A stretch of DNA of 64,000 nt from Bacteroidota bacterium (GTDB taxonomy: Bacteria > Bacteroidota > Bacteroidia > Chitinophagales > Chitinophagaceae): positions 1 to 64,000 of the forward strand of contig JAFAEW010000067.1 of NCBI GenBank assembly GCA_023423835.1, written 5' to 3'. Of this stretch, positions 54,731-64,000 are shown piece by piece. The position numbers and the translations under genes were made by a program. Every line of letters starts with the position of its first letter. Within the stretch, counting starts at the first letter, position 1. The notes under the pieces were generated by a model. The model was given only the letters and a program-made list of their open reading frames with translations, ran no database searches and was not told the origin of the DNA.

Positions 54731-56032
54731 TTACAATTTATTCCCGTCTCCTTTCTTTGGATTTTTTTTAGGTTGAAACCGCGGCTGTCCGCCAGACCTG
54801 TCTTCCTTCCTGACCTCACGTTTCCCCTGGCTCTCCTGTTGATTGCTTTTATTTTGAGGTGAAGGTTTCTGCGGTTTTTTAAAGTCTGTTTTTTTTGTGG
54901 CTGCCGTCTGTTCTCTTTTGCCTTTCTCCCTTATTTTTTTGCTTGTCTTTTCTAAAGTTTTAAGGCTGATTTGTCCTACCACATCCACAAATACGTGCTC
55001 TTTCTCGATTTCCTTTCCCAATGCAAGATCTACCGGTTGCAATTCTTCCACCCTTTGTCCTGCCGCATTAAGGCGTAGAATTTCCTTTACCCGTTGGATA
55101 GTAAGCGGAAAATGTTTGGTGCTTTCAGGGAAAGAATACCACATCAGATTTTTGAATATGTCCTTTTTTATCAAAATCGCATTGCCCTTTGTGGTCAGCA
55201 ATGTGTCTGCATTGTCAGGAAAATTTTGCAGGGCATCAAGGTAAGTATCGAGTTCATAATTCAAACAGCATTTCAGCCTTCCGCATTGACCGCTCAATTT
55301 TACCTGGTTGATAGAGAGATTCTGATAACGCGCAGCCGTAGTTGTTACACTTTTAAAGTCCGTCAGCCAGGTACTGCAACAAAGTTCCCGTCCACAGGCG
55401 CCGATTCCGCCGACTTTTCCTGCTTCCTGCCGGATGCCGATCTGTCGCATTTCGACTTTCACTTTAAACTCAGATCCAAGTAGTTTAATAAGTTCCCTGA
55501 AATCTACCCGGTCATCGGCCGTATAATAAAAGGTGGCTTTCTTGCCATCTGCCTGGATTTCCACTTCACTGAGTTTCATCTCAAGATTCAGGGAACGAAT
55601 GATTACCCGACTGCGTAGCAACGCTTCTTTCTCCCGGGCCTTATTCTGCTTCAACAATTCAATATCCCGCTCGCTGCTTCTCCTCAGAATTTTCTTTATA
55701 TCCGGATTGCTTTCATCTACCTTCTTCTTTTTAAGCTGCAGGCGAACGAGTTCGCCGCTGAGGCTTACTTCCCCTACGTCAAAACCGCTCACGCCTTCAA
55801 CGGTTATCAGCTCTCCTTTTTCGAAATATTGTAAGGTCGGATTTCGATAAAAATCTTTACGGCTTCCGTTATTAAAACTTACTTCCACAATTTTGCAACT
55901 GCTTTCCGGATCACTGAAAGGCAAATTTGCCAGCCAGTCATGTACATTCAGGCGGTTGCACCCGCTCGTTCCGCAGGTGCCGTTGCTCTTGCATCCGTTT
56001 GGCGTTCCTGTTCCACAGGATCCACATCCCAT
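54731..56032 (-). CDS. ricT: PSP1-domain protein RicT/YaaT
   Basis: The 433-residue protein has a cysteine-rich N-terminus (MGCGSCGTGTPNGCKSNGTCGTSGC). The PSP1 core follows (about 40-290), with ATFYYTADDRVDFRELIKLLGSEFKVKVEMRQIGIRQEAGKVGGIGACGRELCCSTWL and SGQCGRLKCCLNYE. The C-terminal tail is basic and low-complexity (about 365-433). In Bacillus the homologue RicT (YaaT) forms an iron-sulfur complex with RicA and RicF that affects RNA maturation; its gene is next to holB there as here. The CCxxx and CGRxxCC motifs fit cluster or metal binding. Confidence 0.9.
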   Translation of the reverse strand: MGCGSCGTGTPNGCKSNGTCGTSGCNRLNVHDWLANLPFSDPESSCKIVEVSFNNGSRKDFYRNPTLQYFEKGELITVEGVSGFDVGEVSLSGELVRLQLKKKKVDESNPDIKKILRRSSERDIELLKQNKAREKEALLRSRVIIRSLNLEMKLSEVEIQADGKKATFYYTADDRVDFRELIKLLGSEFKVKVEMRQIGIRQEAGKVGGIGACGRELCCSTWLTDFKSVTTTAARYQNLSINQVKLSGQCGRLKCCLNYELDTYLDALQNFPDNADTLLTTKGNAILIKKDIFKNLMWYSFPESTKHFPLTIQRVKEILRLNAAGQRVEELQPVDLALGKEIEKEHVFVDVVGQISLKTLEKTSKKIREKGKREQTAATKKTDFKKPQKPSPQNKSNQQESQGKREVRKEDRSGGQPRFQPKKNPKKGDGNKL

Positions 56033-56253
56033 TGTATAATAATTTAAGATGATTAAATGTTAATGAAAAAGGAATTGGTGCAGCTCAACAGACAGGAAAC
56101 AATATATTATGCTCCCGATACGGTTACTGATTTACAGATTGTGCATCGGTTTGTATATAAAGCGATCAAGTTATTATTAACACATATTGTCATACAGGTC
56201 CATTTTAGAAAAACGTAGTTCGTTTTTTCAGCGCATCCTTCAAATCCTTTTCC

Positions 56254-57447
56254 TCAATCTGCCAAAATTAAAGTTTTATCCTGAATGATATAGTACAATT
56301 TAATCGTGAGGGCATGAAACAATAATTTCGGATTTGCATTTCTTTCAATCTGATAAACCGCTTTGTTTATCTCCTCGATAATCACCTGGTGCTGACTAAC
56401 CGAACAGATTTTGTTTAACCGCTGCGAGAAATCCTTCTCTTTTTCGGTGGCGTTAATATTTTCCCCCAAAACCTTCATCCGGATACTCAGTTCAATAAGA
56501 TGATTGAAATATAATAACAGTTGTTTTTGTTTTTCGCGACCGGCCTTTGAAATTTCATCGATCCATTTCAATTGCGCGGCGGCCATTTTTCTGATGATCA
56601 CTTTCAGCCAATCACTTAAAACCGCTATCCAGTCATTTTCAGCGGAGCGGATTAATAGTTGCGCTTCCCGGAAGTTTCCCTCGGCAATAGCGGCAATTTG
56701 AAGAGCCTGTTGCGGTTCTACCGTTTCATCGAGCAACAATCCCCCGGCAACTTCAGCCGCCGTGAGATGCGGAAATTTTACCAATTGACAGCGCGACAAA
56801 ATGGTTGGCAATATCAGGTCTTCATTTTCTGCCACTAAGATGAAGACCGTATTTTCAGGTGGCTCTTCAATGAGTTTAAGCAGCTTGTTGCCCGATTTTC
56901 CCAAAAACTCAGGCATCCACATGACCAAAACCTTGTATTCACTTTCAAAACTCTTGAGGCTGAGCTTGTGCATGATTTCCATACATTCTTCGGCCGTAAT
57001 ATTTCCCTGCCTGTTTTCAGCGCCTATAAATTGCAGCCAATCGTAAGCATTTCCATAAGGATTTTTGGAAATGAAATTCCGCCATTCCCTGATATAATCG
57101 GTACTGATTGGCTTATCGCCTGATTTTTTTGGAATTACAGGATACGAAAAATGAATGTCGGGATGCATCAGCTCATTTGCTTTCTTAAATGCCGGCTGCT
57201 GTTTCATCCACTCGTCAATCGTTGCAAGGGAATCAGGAAAGGGAAGAGAGTCGCCTTCAAATAATCCGCCCGGCTTTTCCTGGAGGGGTAACAAACTCAC
57301 CAGCTCTGAAAAAGCGAGGGCGAGCGGCAGATTGCCCGAACCTTCTTTTCCCAAAAACAATAAGGCGTGGCTCAGGCGGTTTTGCTGAACCATTTCCAAC
57401 AACTGTTGTTTCACCGTCGTTTGTCCGATAACGTCACTGAAAAGCAT
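56254..57447 (-). CDS. holB: DNA polymerase III subunit delta prime
   Basis: The 397-residue clamp-loader subunit starts MLFSDVIGQTTVKQQLLEMVQQNRLSHALLFLGKEGSGNLPLALAF, in which the P-loop is degenerate (GKEGSGN), as in delta prime subunits that do not hydrolyse ATP. The sensor region VILPTILSRCQLVKFPHL is the SRC motif needed to trigger hydrolysis in a neighbouring subunit. LLKLIEEPPENTVFILVAEN is typical. It lies 221 bp before ricT on the same strand. Length exceeds E. coli HolB (334) owing to an insert in the first half. Confidence 0.93.
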   Translation of the reverse strand: MLFSDVIGQTTVKQQLLEMVQQNRLSHALLFLGKEGSGNLPLALAFSELVSLLPLQEKPGGLFEGDSLPFPDSLATIDEWMKQQPAFKKANELMHPDIHFSYPVIPKKSGDKPISTDYIREWRNFISKNPYGNAYDWLQFIGAENRQGNITAEECMEIMHKLSLKSFESEYKVLVMWMPEFLGKSGNKLLKLIEEPPENTVFILVAENEDLILPTILSRCQLVKFPHLTAAEVAGGLLLDETVEPQQALQIAAIAEGNFREAQLLIRSAENDWIAVLSDWLKVIIRKMAAAQLKWIDEISKAGREKQKQLLLYFNHLIELSIRMKVLGENINATEKEKDFSQRLNKICSVSQHQVIIEEINKAVYQIERNANPKLLFHALTIKLYYIIQDKTLILAD

Positions 57448-57495
57448 GCAGCGAAGTAAACGAATTGTGGTTGAAAAACGATTGACCCGCAGTTA

Positions 57496-58059
57496 TCAAT
57501 TCAAATATTTCAAAATTTCATCGCTTTCCGGCGTCACCTTACTGTCGAAGTGTGCCAGCAGGTTTCCGTTTTCATCGAGGAGGAATTTGTTGAAATTCCA
57601 GCTAATGGTGGCATCCAATACGCCGTTTTCGGATTTATTGCACAGATATTTGAATATGGGAGTGGCATCCGGTCCTTTTACATCTACTCTTGTTGTGAGC
57701 GGAAAAGTCACGCCATAATTCTTTTTGCAGAAGTTGCTGATATCTGCATTGTCTTCAAATTCCTGTCCGCCGAAATTGTCGGAAGGAAAACCGATGACAA
57801 CGAGTTTGTCTTTATATTTCTCGTAAAGATTTTCCAGTCCTTCATACTGGGGTGTATAACCGCATTTTGAAGCAGTATTTACGATCAGTATCTTTTTCCC
57901 TTTAAATTTCGAAAAATCGATCGTGCTTCCGTCGAGGGCCGGCACTTTAAAATCATAAATGGAATTTTTTAATGTGGATGCTGTATTCATGTCAACAGAT
58001 TTAGCAGGATTTAAAAATAAAAATCCTGATGCAAAAATGGTAAACAATAGTGTGTTCAT
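57496..58059 (-). CDS. Glutathione peroxidase family protein, exported
   Basis: The 187-residue thiol peroxidase has an N-terminal signal peptide (MNTLLFTIFASGFLFLNPAKS) and the GPx fold. NTASKCGYTPQYEGLENLY contains the peroxidatic Cys66; FPSDNFGGQEF and WNFNKFLLDENG hold the Gln and Trp/Asn of the active site. Cysteine is used instead of selenocysteine. A second Cys in NFCKKNYGV fits the thioredoxin-using bacterial type. Export is unusual; it could take electrons through DsbD-type systems in the periplasm, which is inference. Confidence 0.9.
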   Translation of the reverse strand: MNTLLFTIFASGFLFLNPAKSVDMNTASTLKNSIYDFKVPALDGSTIDFSKFKGKKILIVNTASKCGYTPQYEGLENLYEKYKDKLVVIGFPSDNFGGQEFEDNADISNFCKKNYGVTFPLTTRVDVKGPDATPIFKYLCNKSENGVLDATISWNFNKFLLDENGNLLAHFDSKVTPESDEILKYLN

Positions 58060-58568
58060 ACCTGTAGGTTAAGCACACAAAGATACAAAATGCTCCCTTT
58101 AGGCCGGCGTTCTGTTTTTACAACATTATTAAAAAAATTATTTTTTTCTTAAAAAAATGTTAGCTTTAAACTCTAATTAATTCTTCATGAAAAAGCATCC
58201 TGCTTTTTGCCCTTCCCACCGCTGGCTTTTAAGTGAACTGCAGTGGAGCCATCATATTTAATCGTTTCAGTTATTTTCTTCTGCGTACAGGATTAAAGCT
58301 GCTTCAGGCTTTAGTCAATTGCATTATTGCTAAAACGGTTTTTAATTGGGAAAAAATGAAACGAAACATACTCTTAATTCTTAAAGAGCGCACCCTTATT
58401 ATCTCTGTCTCCAACCGGGAAACGCACGGCTCTGATTTTAAAATTGTAAATCTTGACAACAGGCAAAAGGCATTTCACATGGTAGAGATTTTGAAAAACC
58501 CGTCACCTTAATACTTTTTTAGCAATCATTTTTCTTAGGAATATTTAATAACAAAAAAAATTGTAAAC
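58060..58568. other. AT-rich stretch before the NHL gene
   Basis: This 509-bp region holds no confident gene. A GTG-started frame of 92 codons at 58233-58511 has weak support. A perfect AAAAAGCA/TGCTTTTT hairpin with a TCC loop lies at 58190-58208 and may end a transcript or be a regulatory structure. The stretch before the NHL start is AT-rich and probably carries its promoter. Confidence 0.5.
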
Positions 58569-60606
58569 ATGAAAAAGATGTACCCGATACCATTAATGGT
58601 ATTTTCAGTCCTTCTTTCGTTACAAACTTTTGCACAGTTGTAGTGTAGCGATTGTTGGCGGAGGCTGTGAAGGCACAAAATTAAGGGCAGTTGCAGATGG
58701 AAATACCCTTTTGCAGCTAATTTGGAAAATCAAGGATTCTGTAGTTTATACGAGTACGGCAAGCCAGGATTATTACGCCAAAGGAATAACCGTTGCAGGT
58801 GGAAATGGAGAAGGTGATAGCGCTAGTCAATTGTATGAACCTTTCGGGCTGTGGCTGGATAGATATCTAAACTTGTTCGTGGTAGATGCTGGCAATAACA
58901 GGGTTCAAAAATGGGCTCCGGGAGCAACAGAAGGTATAACAGTGGCGGGAGGTAACGGAGCGGGTTCAGCCGCCAATCAGTTAAATTCCCCGACGTATGT
59001 AGTCGTAGATGATGCAGGATCTGTTTATGTTTCTGATGGCAATAACCACCGGATACAGAAATGGGCTCCCGACGCTTCGGAAGGTATTACCGTTGCCGGC
59101 GGAAATGGGGCCGGATCGGCCCCTAATCAGTTAAATTCGCCTGCGGGTATAATACTAAATCCTGATGGAAGTTTGTATATAGCGGATCATAGTAACAACC
59201 GGATTCAAAAATGGGCGTCAGGAGCTTCTGAAGGCGTAACGGTTGCCGGAGGAAATGGTTTTGGCTCGGCACTTAATCAAATGTCACTACCAAATGGTAT
59301 TTCGAAAGACGTAGCCGGGAATTTATACATCACTGATCCGTTTTATAACCGTATCCGGATATGGAAACCCGGAGCTCCCGAAGGCCCTGTTTTTGCCGGC
59401 GGGCCAGGCCGTGGCGACGGGCCGAAGGAGTTCGATTATCCCGTTGATGTCTTCGTTGATTGGTTAGGAAATGTTTTTGTCAGTGACTTTGGTAACGACA
59501 GGGTTCAAAAATGGTTACCGGGGGCAGATACGGGAATAACAGTGGCAGGAATCGGCCATGGAAGTGGCCCTTATAGTTTGTATGGGCCCGAAGGCGTCTT
59601 TGTTGATACCCTCAATAATATTTACGTATCCGATTTCCAAAATGCCCGTGTTCAGGAATTCATCCCCGGTAATACCGCTCCTCTTATTGATACTACGTAT
59701 CGTCCTACATTTGGAGGCATGTACAATGTTACTGCAGTATTTGCAGATGGCTGTACCGTTACCAGTGAATCCGTACATATAAAAGGACTCCCACGGTTTA
59801 GGAGAATCGAAGGTCAGAAGCGCAATCTTTGCGATGGTGGCACTTTTGGTTACAGCGTTAAAGGTGATGATAAGACCTTTGATTATACATGGACGGCTCC
59901 TGAAGGCTGCACCATCCTCTCAGGCCAGGGTACCGATAGCATAACCTTATCCATTCCTGCTACAGGATTTGTGGAAGGAACACTCAGCGTATTCGGCGAA
60001 AACCGCTGCGGAACCGGTCCTGCCACTACCGCCACCCTTAGTACCAAACCCGACCAACCGGGCGAAATTCATGGACCAACTGAAGTTGGTTATTATGACA
60101 CCTTAACCTACTGGGTAGAGCCGGAAGAAGGAATGAATTACCGCTGGATTTTCCCTGATGGCGTTACGATTATCAGTGGTCAGAATACGCCTGCAGTTAC
60201 GGTTGCATGGACAAGCATTTTAAATGGAAACGTCATCTTAAAGGCATCTGTTTGCGGTGCAGAGTCGAGCAGAAGGTTAGCGGTAACGGCCGGCGATGGT
60301 TTTGTAAAAGGATCAGCGGACGATAAGATCAGTAGTAAAACAGCAAACAGCAGGCTGATCAAAATTGTACCTAATCCGGTTACCCATACTGCCACCGTTT
60401 CGTTTACGGCAGCAAAATCAGGAAAATATACCCTGCACGTAAGAGATCTTGCCGGAAGAGGCATGCTTCGTCAGAGCGGAGAGGCAGTTGCAGGAGAAAA
60501 CAAGGTACTTCTCGATGCAGGCCGCCTTACCAGTGGAAATTATTTTATCGAAATATGGCTGGGAAGTGAAAGCATCAGGTTAAACCAGCATTTTGAAAAA
60601 TTTTAA
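58569..60606 (+). CDS. NHL-repeat T9SS secreted protein, frameshifted behind the signal peptide
   Basis: The signal peptide (MKKMYPIPLMVFSVLLSLQTFAQ) starts at 58569 but hits a TAG at 58641-58643. The rest of the protein (CSVAIVGGGCEGTKL onward) is in the +1 frame and open to 60606, so one base must be skipped near 58638-58641 to join them. The joined protein of about 679 residues has an Ig-like start and six NHL repeats (GITVAGGNGxGS...NRIQKWAPGA) that would form a propeller. PKD-like beta domains and a type A T9SS domain (VPNPVTHTATVSF...GNYFIEIWL) follow. The frameshift could be real, programmed, phase-variable or a sequencing error. Confidence 0.82.
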
Positions 60607-60617
60607 GAGAGACATTC

Positions 60618-60652
60618 ATACAAAACCTTCCAGGTAATGGGAGGTTTTGTAT
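60618..60652 (+). terminator. Hairpin terminator after the NHL gene
   Basis: ATACAAAACCTTCC pairs with GGGAGGTTTTGTAT (14 bp, one G-T pair) around AGGTAAT. The T tail is short. It lies 11 bp after the stop. Confidence 0.75.
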
Positions 60653-60823
60653 TTAAAATGATGATGTAAAATGTTTTATGATACGGATGTTGTCGACTGA
60701 GACCGTCTTTTCATAATGACGGATGAAAATCCATGATACCCACGGATACCGGATTATTTTTTCCATCCGGAAAAATACTCTCACTTACCGATAGAATGGA
60801 GCGTGAATTCCTGTTGCTGCACT

Positions 60824-60831
60824 TATCTTTG
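60824..60831 (+). promoter_or_regulatory. Putative -7 box for aspS
   Basis: TATCTTTG fits TAnnTTTG and lies 37 bp before the aspS ATG. No -33 element is clear. Confidence 0.42.
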
Positions 60832-60868
60832 CCACGCTTTGCTCTATTCATAAAAATCAGTAAGTAAA

Positions 60869-62713
60869 ATGTTTCGGACAAAAACCTGTGGAGAATTAAG
60901 GATAAAAGACGTAAACCGCACCGTGATACTTTCGGGCTGGGTGCAAACGGTCAGGAAATTTGGCGCGATCACCTTCGTGGATCTGCGTGACCGTTATGGG
61001 ATTACACAGCTACTGTTTGGAGAAGGCTGGAATGATCGTTTAAATGCCGAACCATTAGGAAGAGAAGATGTGTTGCAGGTGGAAGGTTTTGTCCAGGAAA
61101 GAAGCAACAAAAATTACAATATCCCCACCGGAGAAATAGAGGTACGAGTGGAGAAATACAATATTCTGAATAAATCTGCTATTCCTCCTTTTACCATTAC
61201 CGATCCTACCGACGGAGGCGACGATTTGCGCATGAAATTCCGCTATCTTGACCTGAGAAGAAGCAGTCTCCAAAAAAACATGGCCCTTCGTTTTGCAGTG
61301 GGAAAGGCCGCCCGCAATTATTTGAACGAGCACGATTTTATTGATATCGAAACGCCTTTTCTTATTAAATCCACGCCCGAGGGCGCCCGGGACTTCGTGG
61401 TGCCTTCGAGAATGAATGCGGGAGAATTTTATGCGCTTCCGCAATCGCCTCAAACTTTTAAACAATTGCTGATGGTAAGCGGATTTGACCGGTATTACCA
61501 GATCGTAAAATGTTTCAGGGATGAAGACCTGAGAGCCGACCGTCAACCTGAATTTACGCAAATAGATTGCGAGATGGCATTTGTGGAACAGGAAGATATT
61601 CTGGAAATGTTTGAAGGAATGCTTCGCCATATTTTCAAAGAGGTAAAGGGCATAGATTATCATCAGAAAATCGAGAGGCTGAGTTACGATGAAGCGATGT
61701 TTACTTACGGAAATGATAAGCCGGATACAAGGTTTGACATGCGCATCGCCAACCTTAAGTTCCCGTCCTACTATTTCCCGGAGTTTACCGGCGCTTTCGC
61801 ATCCGATAAACAATCGATCGACCTTTCAAACAGCGGATTTAAGGTGTTTGATGAAGCGGAATCCATTCTCGCGATTTCGGTTCCCGGCTATAGTGAAGCA
61901 AGCCGCAAACAAATCGATGAGTTGACCGATTGGGTAAAAAGACCGCAGATCGGCATGAACGGATTGATATACGTCCGGAAAAATTCTGATGGAACCATCA
62001 AAAGCTCGGTCGATAAGTTCTTCAGTGAACAGCAGTTACAGCTCCTTGCAGCAGCCGCGGAGGCAAAAGAAGGTGATCTGATTTTAATTTTGGCGGGAAA
62101 AGAAGAAAAGACCAGGAAAGCAATGAGTGAATTGCGTCTGGAAATGGGAAAAAGACTCGGCTTGAGAAAAGACAATGAGTATAAGTTGCTTTGGGTGGTA
62201 GATTTCCCGTTGTTTGAATACAGTGAAGAAGATAACCGGTGGGTAGCACGACACCATCCGTTTACGGCCCCAAAACCACAGCAGGTAGAGGTGATGCTCA
62301 ACAACAGTCCTTTTATTCCCGAAGGCAGTCATTATGCCGAACATCCGTACAATCATATTAAAGCCAATGCGTACGATCTGGTGTTGAACGGCAATGAAAT
62401 TGGAGGAGGATCGATCCGTATTTACCGTAAGGATCTCCAGCAAAAGATGTTTGAAGCCCTGGGAATGAGTGAACAGGAATCGCAGGAAAAATTCGGATTT
62501 TTGATGAAAGCCTTTGAATATGGTGCACCTCCGCACGGTGGAATTGCATTTGGATTTGACCGCCTTTGCGCCTTACTCGGAGGCAGCGAAAGTATCCGTG
62601 ATTTTATCGCTTTTCCAAAAAATAACAGTGGAAGGGACGTGATGCTCGATGCACCTGCCGGCATTGAAGATAAACAGTTGGAGGAACTGCATCTGCGATT
62701 AACCTCGGAATAA
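60869..62713 (+). CDS. aspS: Aspartyl-tRNA synthetase
   Basis: The 614-residue class IIb synthetase has an N-terminal OB anticodon-binding domain (about 1-110, [30 protein letters not shown]). The catalytic core carries motif 1 ([24 protein letters not shown]), motif 2 ([21 protein letters not shown]) and motif 3 ([15 protein letters not shown]). The bacterial GAD insert domain (about 300-415) is present. Length is normal for bacterial AspRS. Whether it is discriminating or charges tRNA-Asn too cannot be decided without the rest of the genome. Confidence 0.97.
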   Translation: MFRTKTCGELRIKDVNRTVILSGWVQTVRKFGAITFVDLRDRYGITQLLFGEGWNDRLNAEPLGREDVLQVEGFVQERSNKNYNIPTGEIEVRVEKYNILNKSAIPPFTITDPTDGGDDLRMKFRYLDLRRSSLQKNMALRFAVGKAARNYLNEHDFIDIETPFLIKSTPEGARDFVVPSRMNAGEFYALPQSPQTFKQLLMVSGFDRYYQIVKCFRDEDLRADRQPEFTQIDCEMAFVEQEDILEMFEGMLRHIFKEVKGIDYHQKIERLSYDEAMFTYGNDKPDTRFDMRIANLKFPSYYFPEFTGAFASDKQSIDLSNSGFKVFDEAESILAISVPGYSEASRKQIDELTDWVKRPQIGMNGLIYVRKNSDGTIKSSVDKFFSEQQLQLLAAAAEAKEGDLILILAGKEEKTRKAMSELRLEMGKRLGLRKDNEYKLLWVVDFPLFEYSEEDNRWVARHHPFTAPKPQQVEVMLNNSPFIPEGSHYAEHPYNHIKANAYDLVLNGNEIGGGSIRIYRKDLQQKMFEALGMSEQESQEKFGFLMKAFEYGAPPHGGIAFGFDRLCALLGGSESIRDFIAFPKNNSGRDVMLDAPAGIEDKQLEELHLRLTSE

Positions 62714-62786
62714 TACTCTTAAGTCACGCCTTTTTCCCGTCAGAAATAAGTTGCCGGATATTTCCCGGAAGGCAGTCGCTGCCGGG

Positions 62787-63085
62787 CAGAGCGAATTGCT
62801 AGTTTTAATCTCTGCGGAAACTCCTTATCTTTTTTTCTCTGCGTTAGAAAAAACTTCAGCGCAGAGAACATGAGATGCAAAGACACGCAGAGAGAAAGTC
62901 ACATACGTCTCCTCTGCGGAAACTCCTTATCTCTTTTTCTCTGCGTTAAAAAAAACTTCAGCGCAGAGAACATGGGATGCAAAGACACGCAGAGAGCAAG
63001 TCACATCCTTCTCCTCTGCTGAAACTCCTTATCTCCTTTTCTCTGCGTTATAAAAAACTCAGCGCAGAGAACATGAGACGCAAAT
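62787..63085 (-). repeat. Repeat family A, second array, inverted (about three units)
   Basis: Three units of about 102 bp, anchored by CTCTGCGGAAACTCC at 62810 and 62912 and by its variant at 63014, are the reverse complement of the 44918-45468 array. The sequence GCGAATTGCTAGTTTTAATC at the left edge matches the reverse complement of the first unit junction of that array with one mismatch, so the two arrays share ancestry at their ends too. It lies between aspS and the BON gene. Together with flanking single-copy sequence it fills the 560-bp gap. Confidence 0.92.
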
Positions 63086-63273
63086 GGTACCGTTTCGGTG
63101 GAAGGTAGCCGGTATATTTTTTTGTCCGGTTGCAATTAATCGTCCCTGCATCCCGGTTCAACATCATTATCCCTTGTCTTTTCCTGTCCTTTTGCCTCCT
63201 GAAGGGGCGGCATCGTTTTTTTGTTTATTGCCCTGAGGAACCTTGATTATTAATCTAAAAAACATTGAATATT

Positions 63274-64000
63274 ATGGAAAAGTACAGGAGAGATCCTTAC
63301 AGCTCAGGAAACGATAGGAGCGATGGCGACAATGCGGCCGGAAACAGGGAAAATAGTAATGAACGGTACAACGATTGGAACCGGAGCCGGCAGGACAATG
63401 ATTTCGGCCGGTCCTATTCCCGGTCCGGCTATGGAAGACGGCAGGATAATGCTGCCGATTGGCGACAGGAAGGCAATAACAGGCAGGATTATCATCGTCA
63501 GTTAGAGTTTCGCGGAGGTATGGCAGGCCAGCTCGATTATAATGATCGTGCAACAAGAAGAAATGAAGATTATGGGTACGACTACGGAAAAAACAGGTAT
63601 GGCGGTGATACCAGGAATTATGGCAATGCCAATCAGGGCGGGTTTGATCGCGGCTGGTGGGATAAAACAAGAGACGAAGTGGCTTCCTGGTTTGGAAATT
63701 CTGATGCAGAAAGAAGAAGAAATCGGGATGAAAAAAGGTCTGAAAATCATCGGGGTAAAGGTCCAAAAGGTTATAAGCGCTCTGAAGACCGGATCAGGGA
63801 GGATATTTCTGATTTGTTTACCGATGATCCGGAGCTTGATGCTTCCGATATAGATATTGAAGTGAAGGAGGGCGACGTAGTTCTCAGGGGAAACGTAGTT
63901 ACGAGAAGTCAAAAGCGCCGTGCAGAAGATATTGCAGAATCCGTTTTGGGCGTTGGAAATGTCGAAAACAGGATCAGAGTGGCAAATTTTGGAACCGACA
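63274..64000 (+). CDS. BON-domain protein (cut by window end)
   Basis: The frame from ATG 63274 is open to the window end (242 codons). The N-terminal 150 residues are low-complexity, rich in Arg, Asn, Asp, Gly and Tyr (NDRSDGDNAAGNRENSNERYND; YDYGKNRYGGDTRNYGN). The segment WWDKTRDEVASWFGNSDAERRRNRDE follows, then HRGKGPKGYKRSEDRIREDISDLF and the start of a BON domain (LDASDIDIEVKEGDVVLRGNVVTRSQKRRAEDIAESVLGVGNVENRIRV). BON domains bind phospholipid or act in osmotic-stress proteins. No signal peptide is present, so it is probably cytoplasmic. The last residues are missing. Confidence 0.88.
   Translation, partial: MEKYRRDPYSSGNDRSDGDNAAGNRENSNERYNDWNRSRQDNDFGRSYSRSGYGRRQDNAADWRQEGNNRQDYHRQLEFRGGMAGQLDYNDRATRRNEDYGYDYGKNRYGGDTRNYGNANQGGFDRGWWDKTRDEVASWFGNSDAERRRNRDEKRSENHRGKGPKGYKRSEDRIREDISDLFTDDPELDASDIDIEVKEGDVVLRGNVVTRSQKRRAEDIAESVLGVGNVENRIRVANFGTD

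Noticed and set aside
58190..58208. Perfect AAAAAGCA/TGCTTTTT hairpin as a terminator
   Set aside because: No gene ends nearby on either strand (the glutathione peroxidase gene starts at 58059 and reads away), so its role as a terminator is not supported.
58233..58511. 92-codon GTG-started frame before the NHL gene
   Set aside because: Weak start, no recognisable domain or signal, AT-rich intergenic composition; kept only as a remark in the gap entry.
63272..63912. Two overlapping minus-strand frames opposite the BON gene
   Set aside because: They are shadows of the low-complexity coding strand; the plus frame encodes a recognisable BON domain.

Overview
The window is a stretch of chromosome from a member of the Bacteroidota, most like the Chitinophagales (Chitinophagaceae/Saprospiraceae type). 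Supporting signs are two proteins ending in type IX secretion (T9SS) sorting domains, several PorT-like outer-membrane barrels, an ECF sigma factor next to a trans-envelope partner, a POT transporter with a large central insert, a long IspH, DUF6427 and DUF5777 proteins, almost no Shine-Dalgarno sites, and repeated TAnnTTTG boxes (the Bacteroidota -7 promoter element) just upstream of starts. No tRNA, rRNA, CRISPR array, insertion sequence or prophage was seen. Most genes are housekeeping or envelope genes.

Layout. 1-6.3 kb: end of ndk, a TraB/GumN protein, a folK-deoxynucleoside kinase pair, sppA and kup. 6.5-12.2 kb: an exported protein of unknown function, a DUF6427 membrane protein, purQ, and a thiol-disulfide pair (stand-alone DsbD-alpha domain plus full DsbD). 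12.3-17.9 kb: ispH, a short-chain dehydrogenase, a small membrane protein and polA. 18.1-25.0 kb: the accessory part, with two tandem exported paralogues, a T9SS-secreted cupredoxin, and a six-gene operon (ECF sigma factor, inner-membrane/beta-barrel protein, anchored OB-fold protein, cytochrome c lipoprotein, YceI protein, DUF5777 barrel). 25-30 kb: a lipoprotein, Mn-type superoxide dismutase, POT peptide transporter and purD. 30-32.4 kb: mreBCD. 32.5-42.4 kb: two small proteins, an aldo/keto reductase, a lipoprotein cyclophilin, purL, hldD, a dienelactone hydrolase, pyrG and an outer-membrane barrel. 42.7-54.7 kb: a DPP-IV-like peptidase, yidC, arfB, dtd, a MazG-like protein, a YihY protein, an acyl-CoA-binding protein, an M28 peptidase and PBP1A. 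54.7-64 kb: ricT, holB, an exported glutathione peroxidase, a frameshifted NHL/T9SS protein, aspS, and the start of a BON-domain protein cut by the window end.

Three families of intergenic repeats stand out. Family A has units of about 102 bp with nested inverted repeats, at 44.9-45.5 kb and in the opposite orientation at 62.8-63.1 kb. Family B has units of about 82 bp at 51.8-52.25 kb. Family C is built on AAGGTAATAAGGTT at 47.58-47.80 kb. They lie between housekeeping genes, and spurious reading frames run through them.

The best candidate for an undescribed system is the six-gene operon at 20.8-25.0 kb together with the cupredoxin just upstream. A sigma factor is paired with a single protein that appears to reach from cytoplasm to outer membrane, followed by periplasmic, haem-binding and lipid-binding parts. 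Its function is inferred from architecture only.
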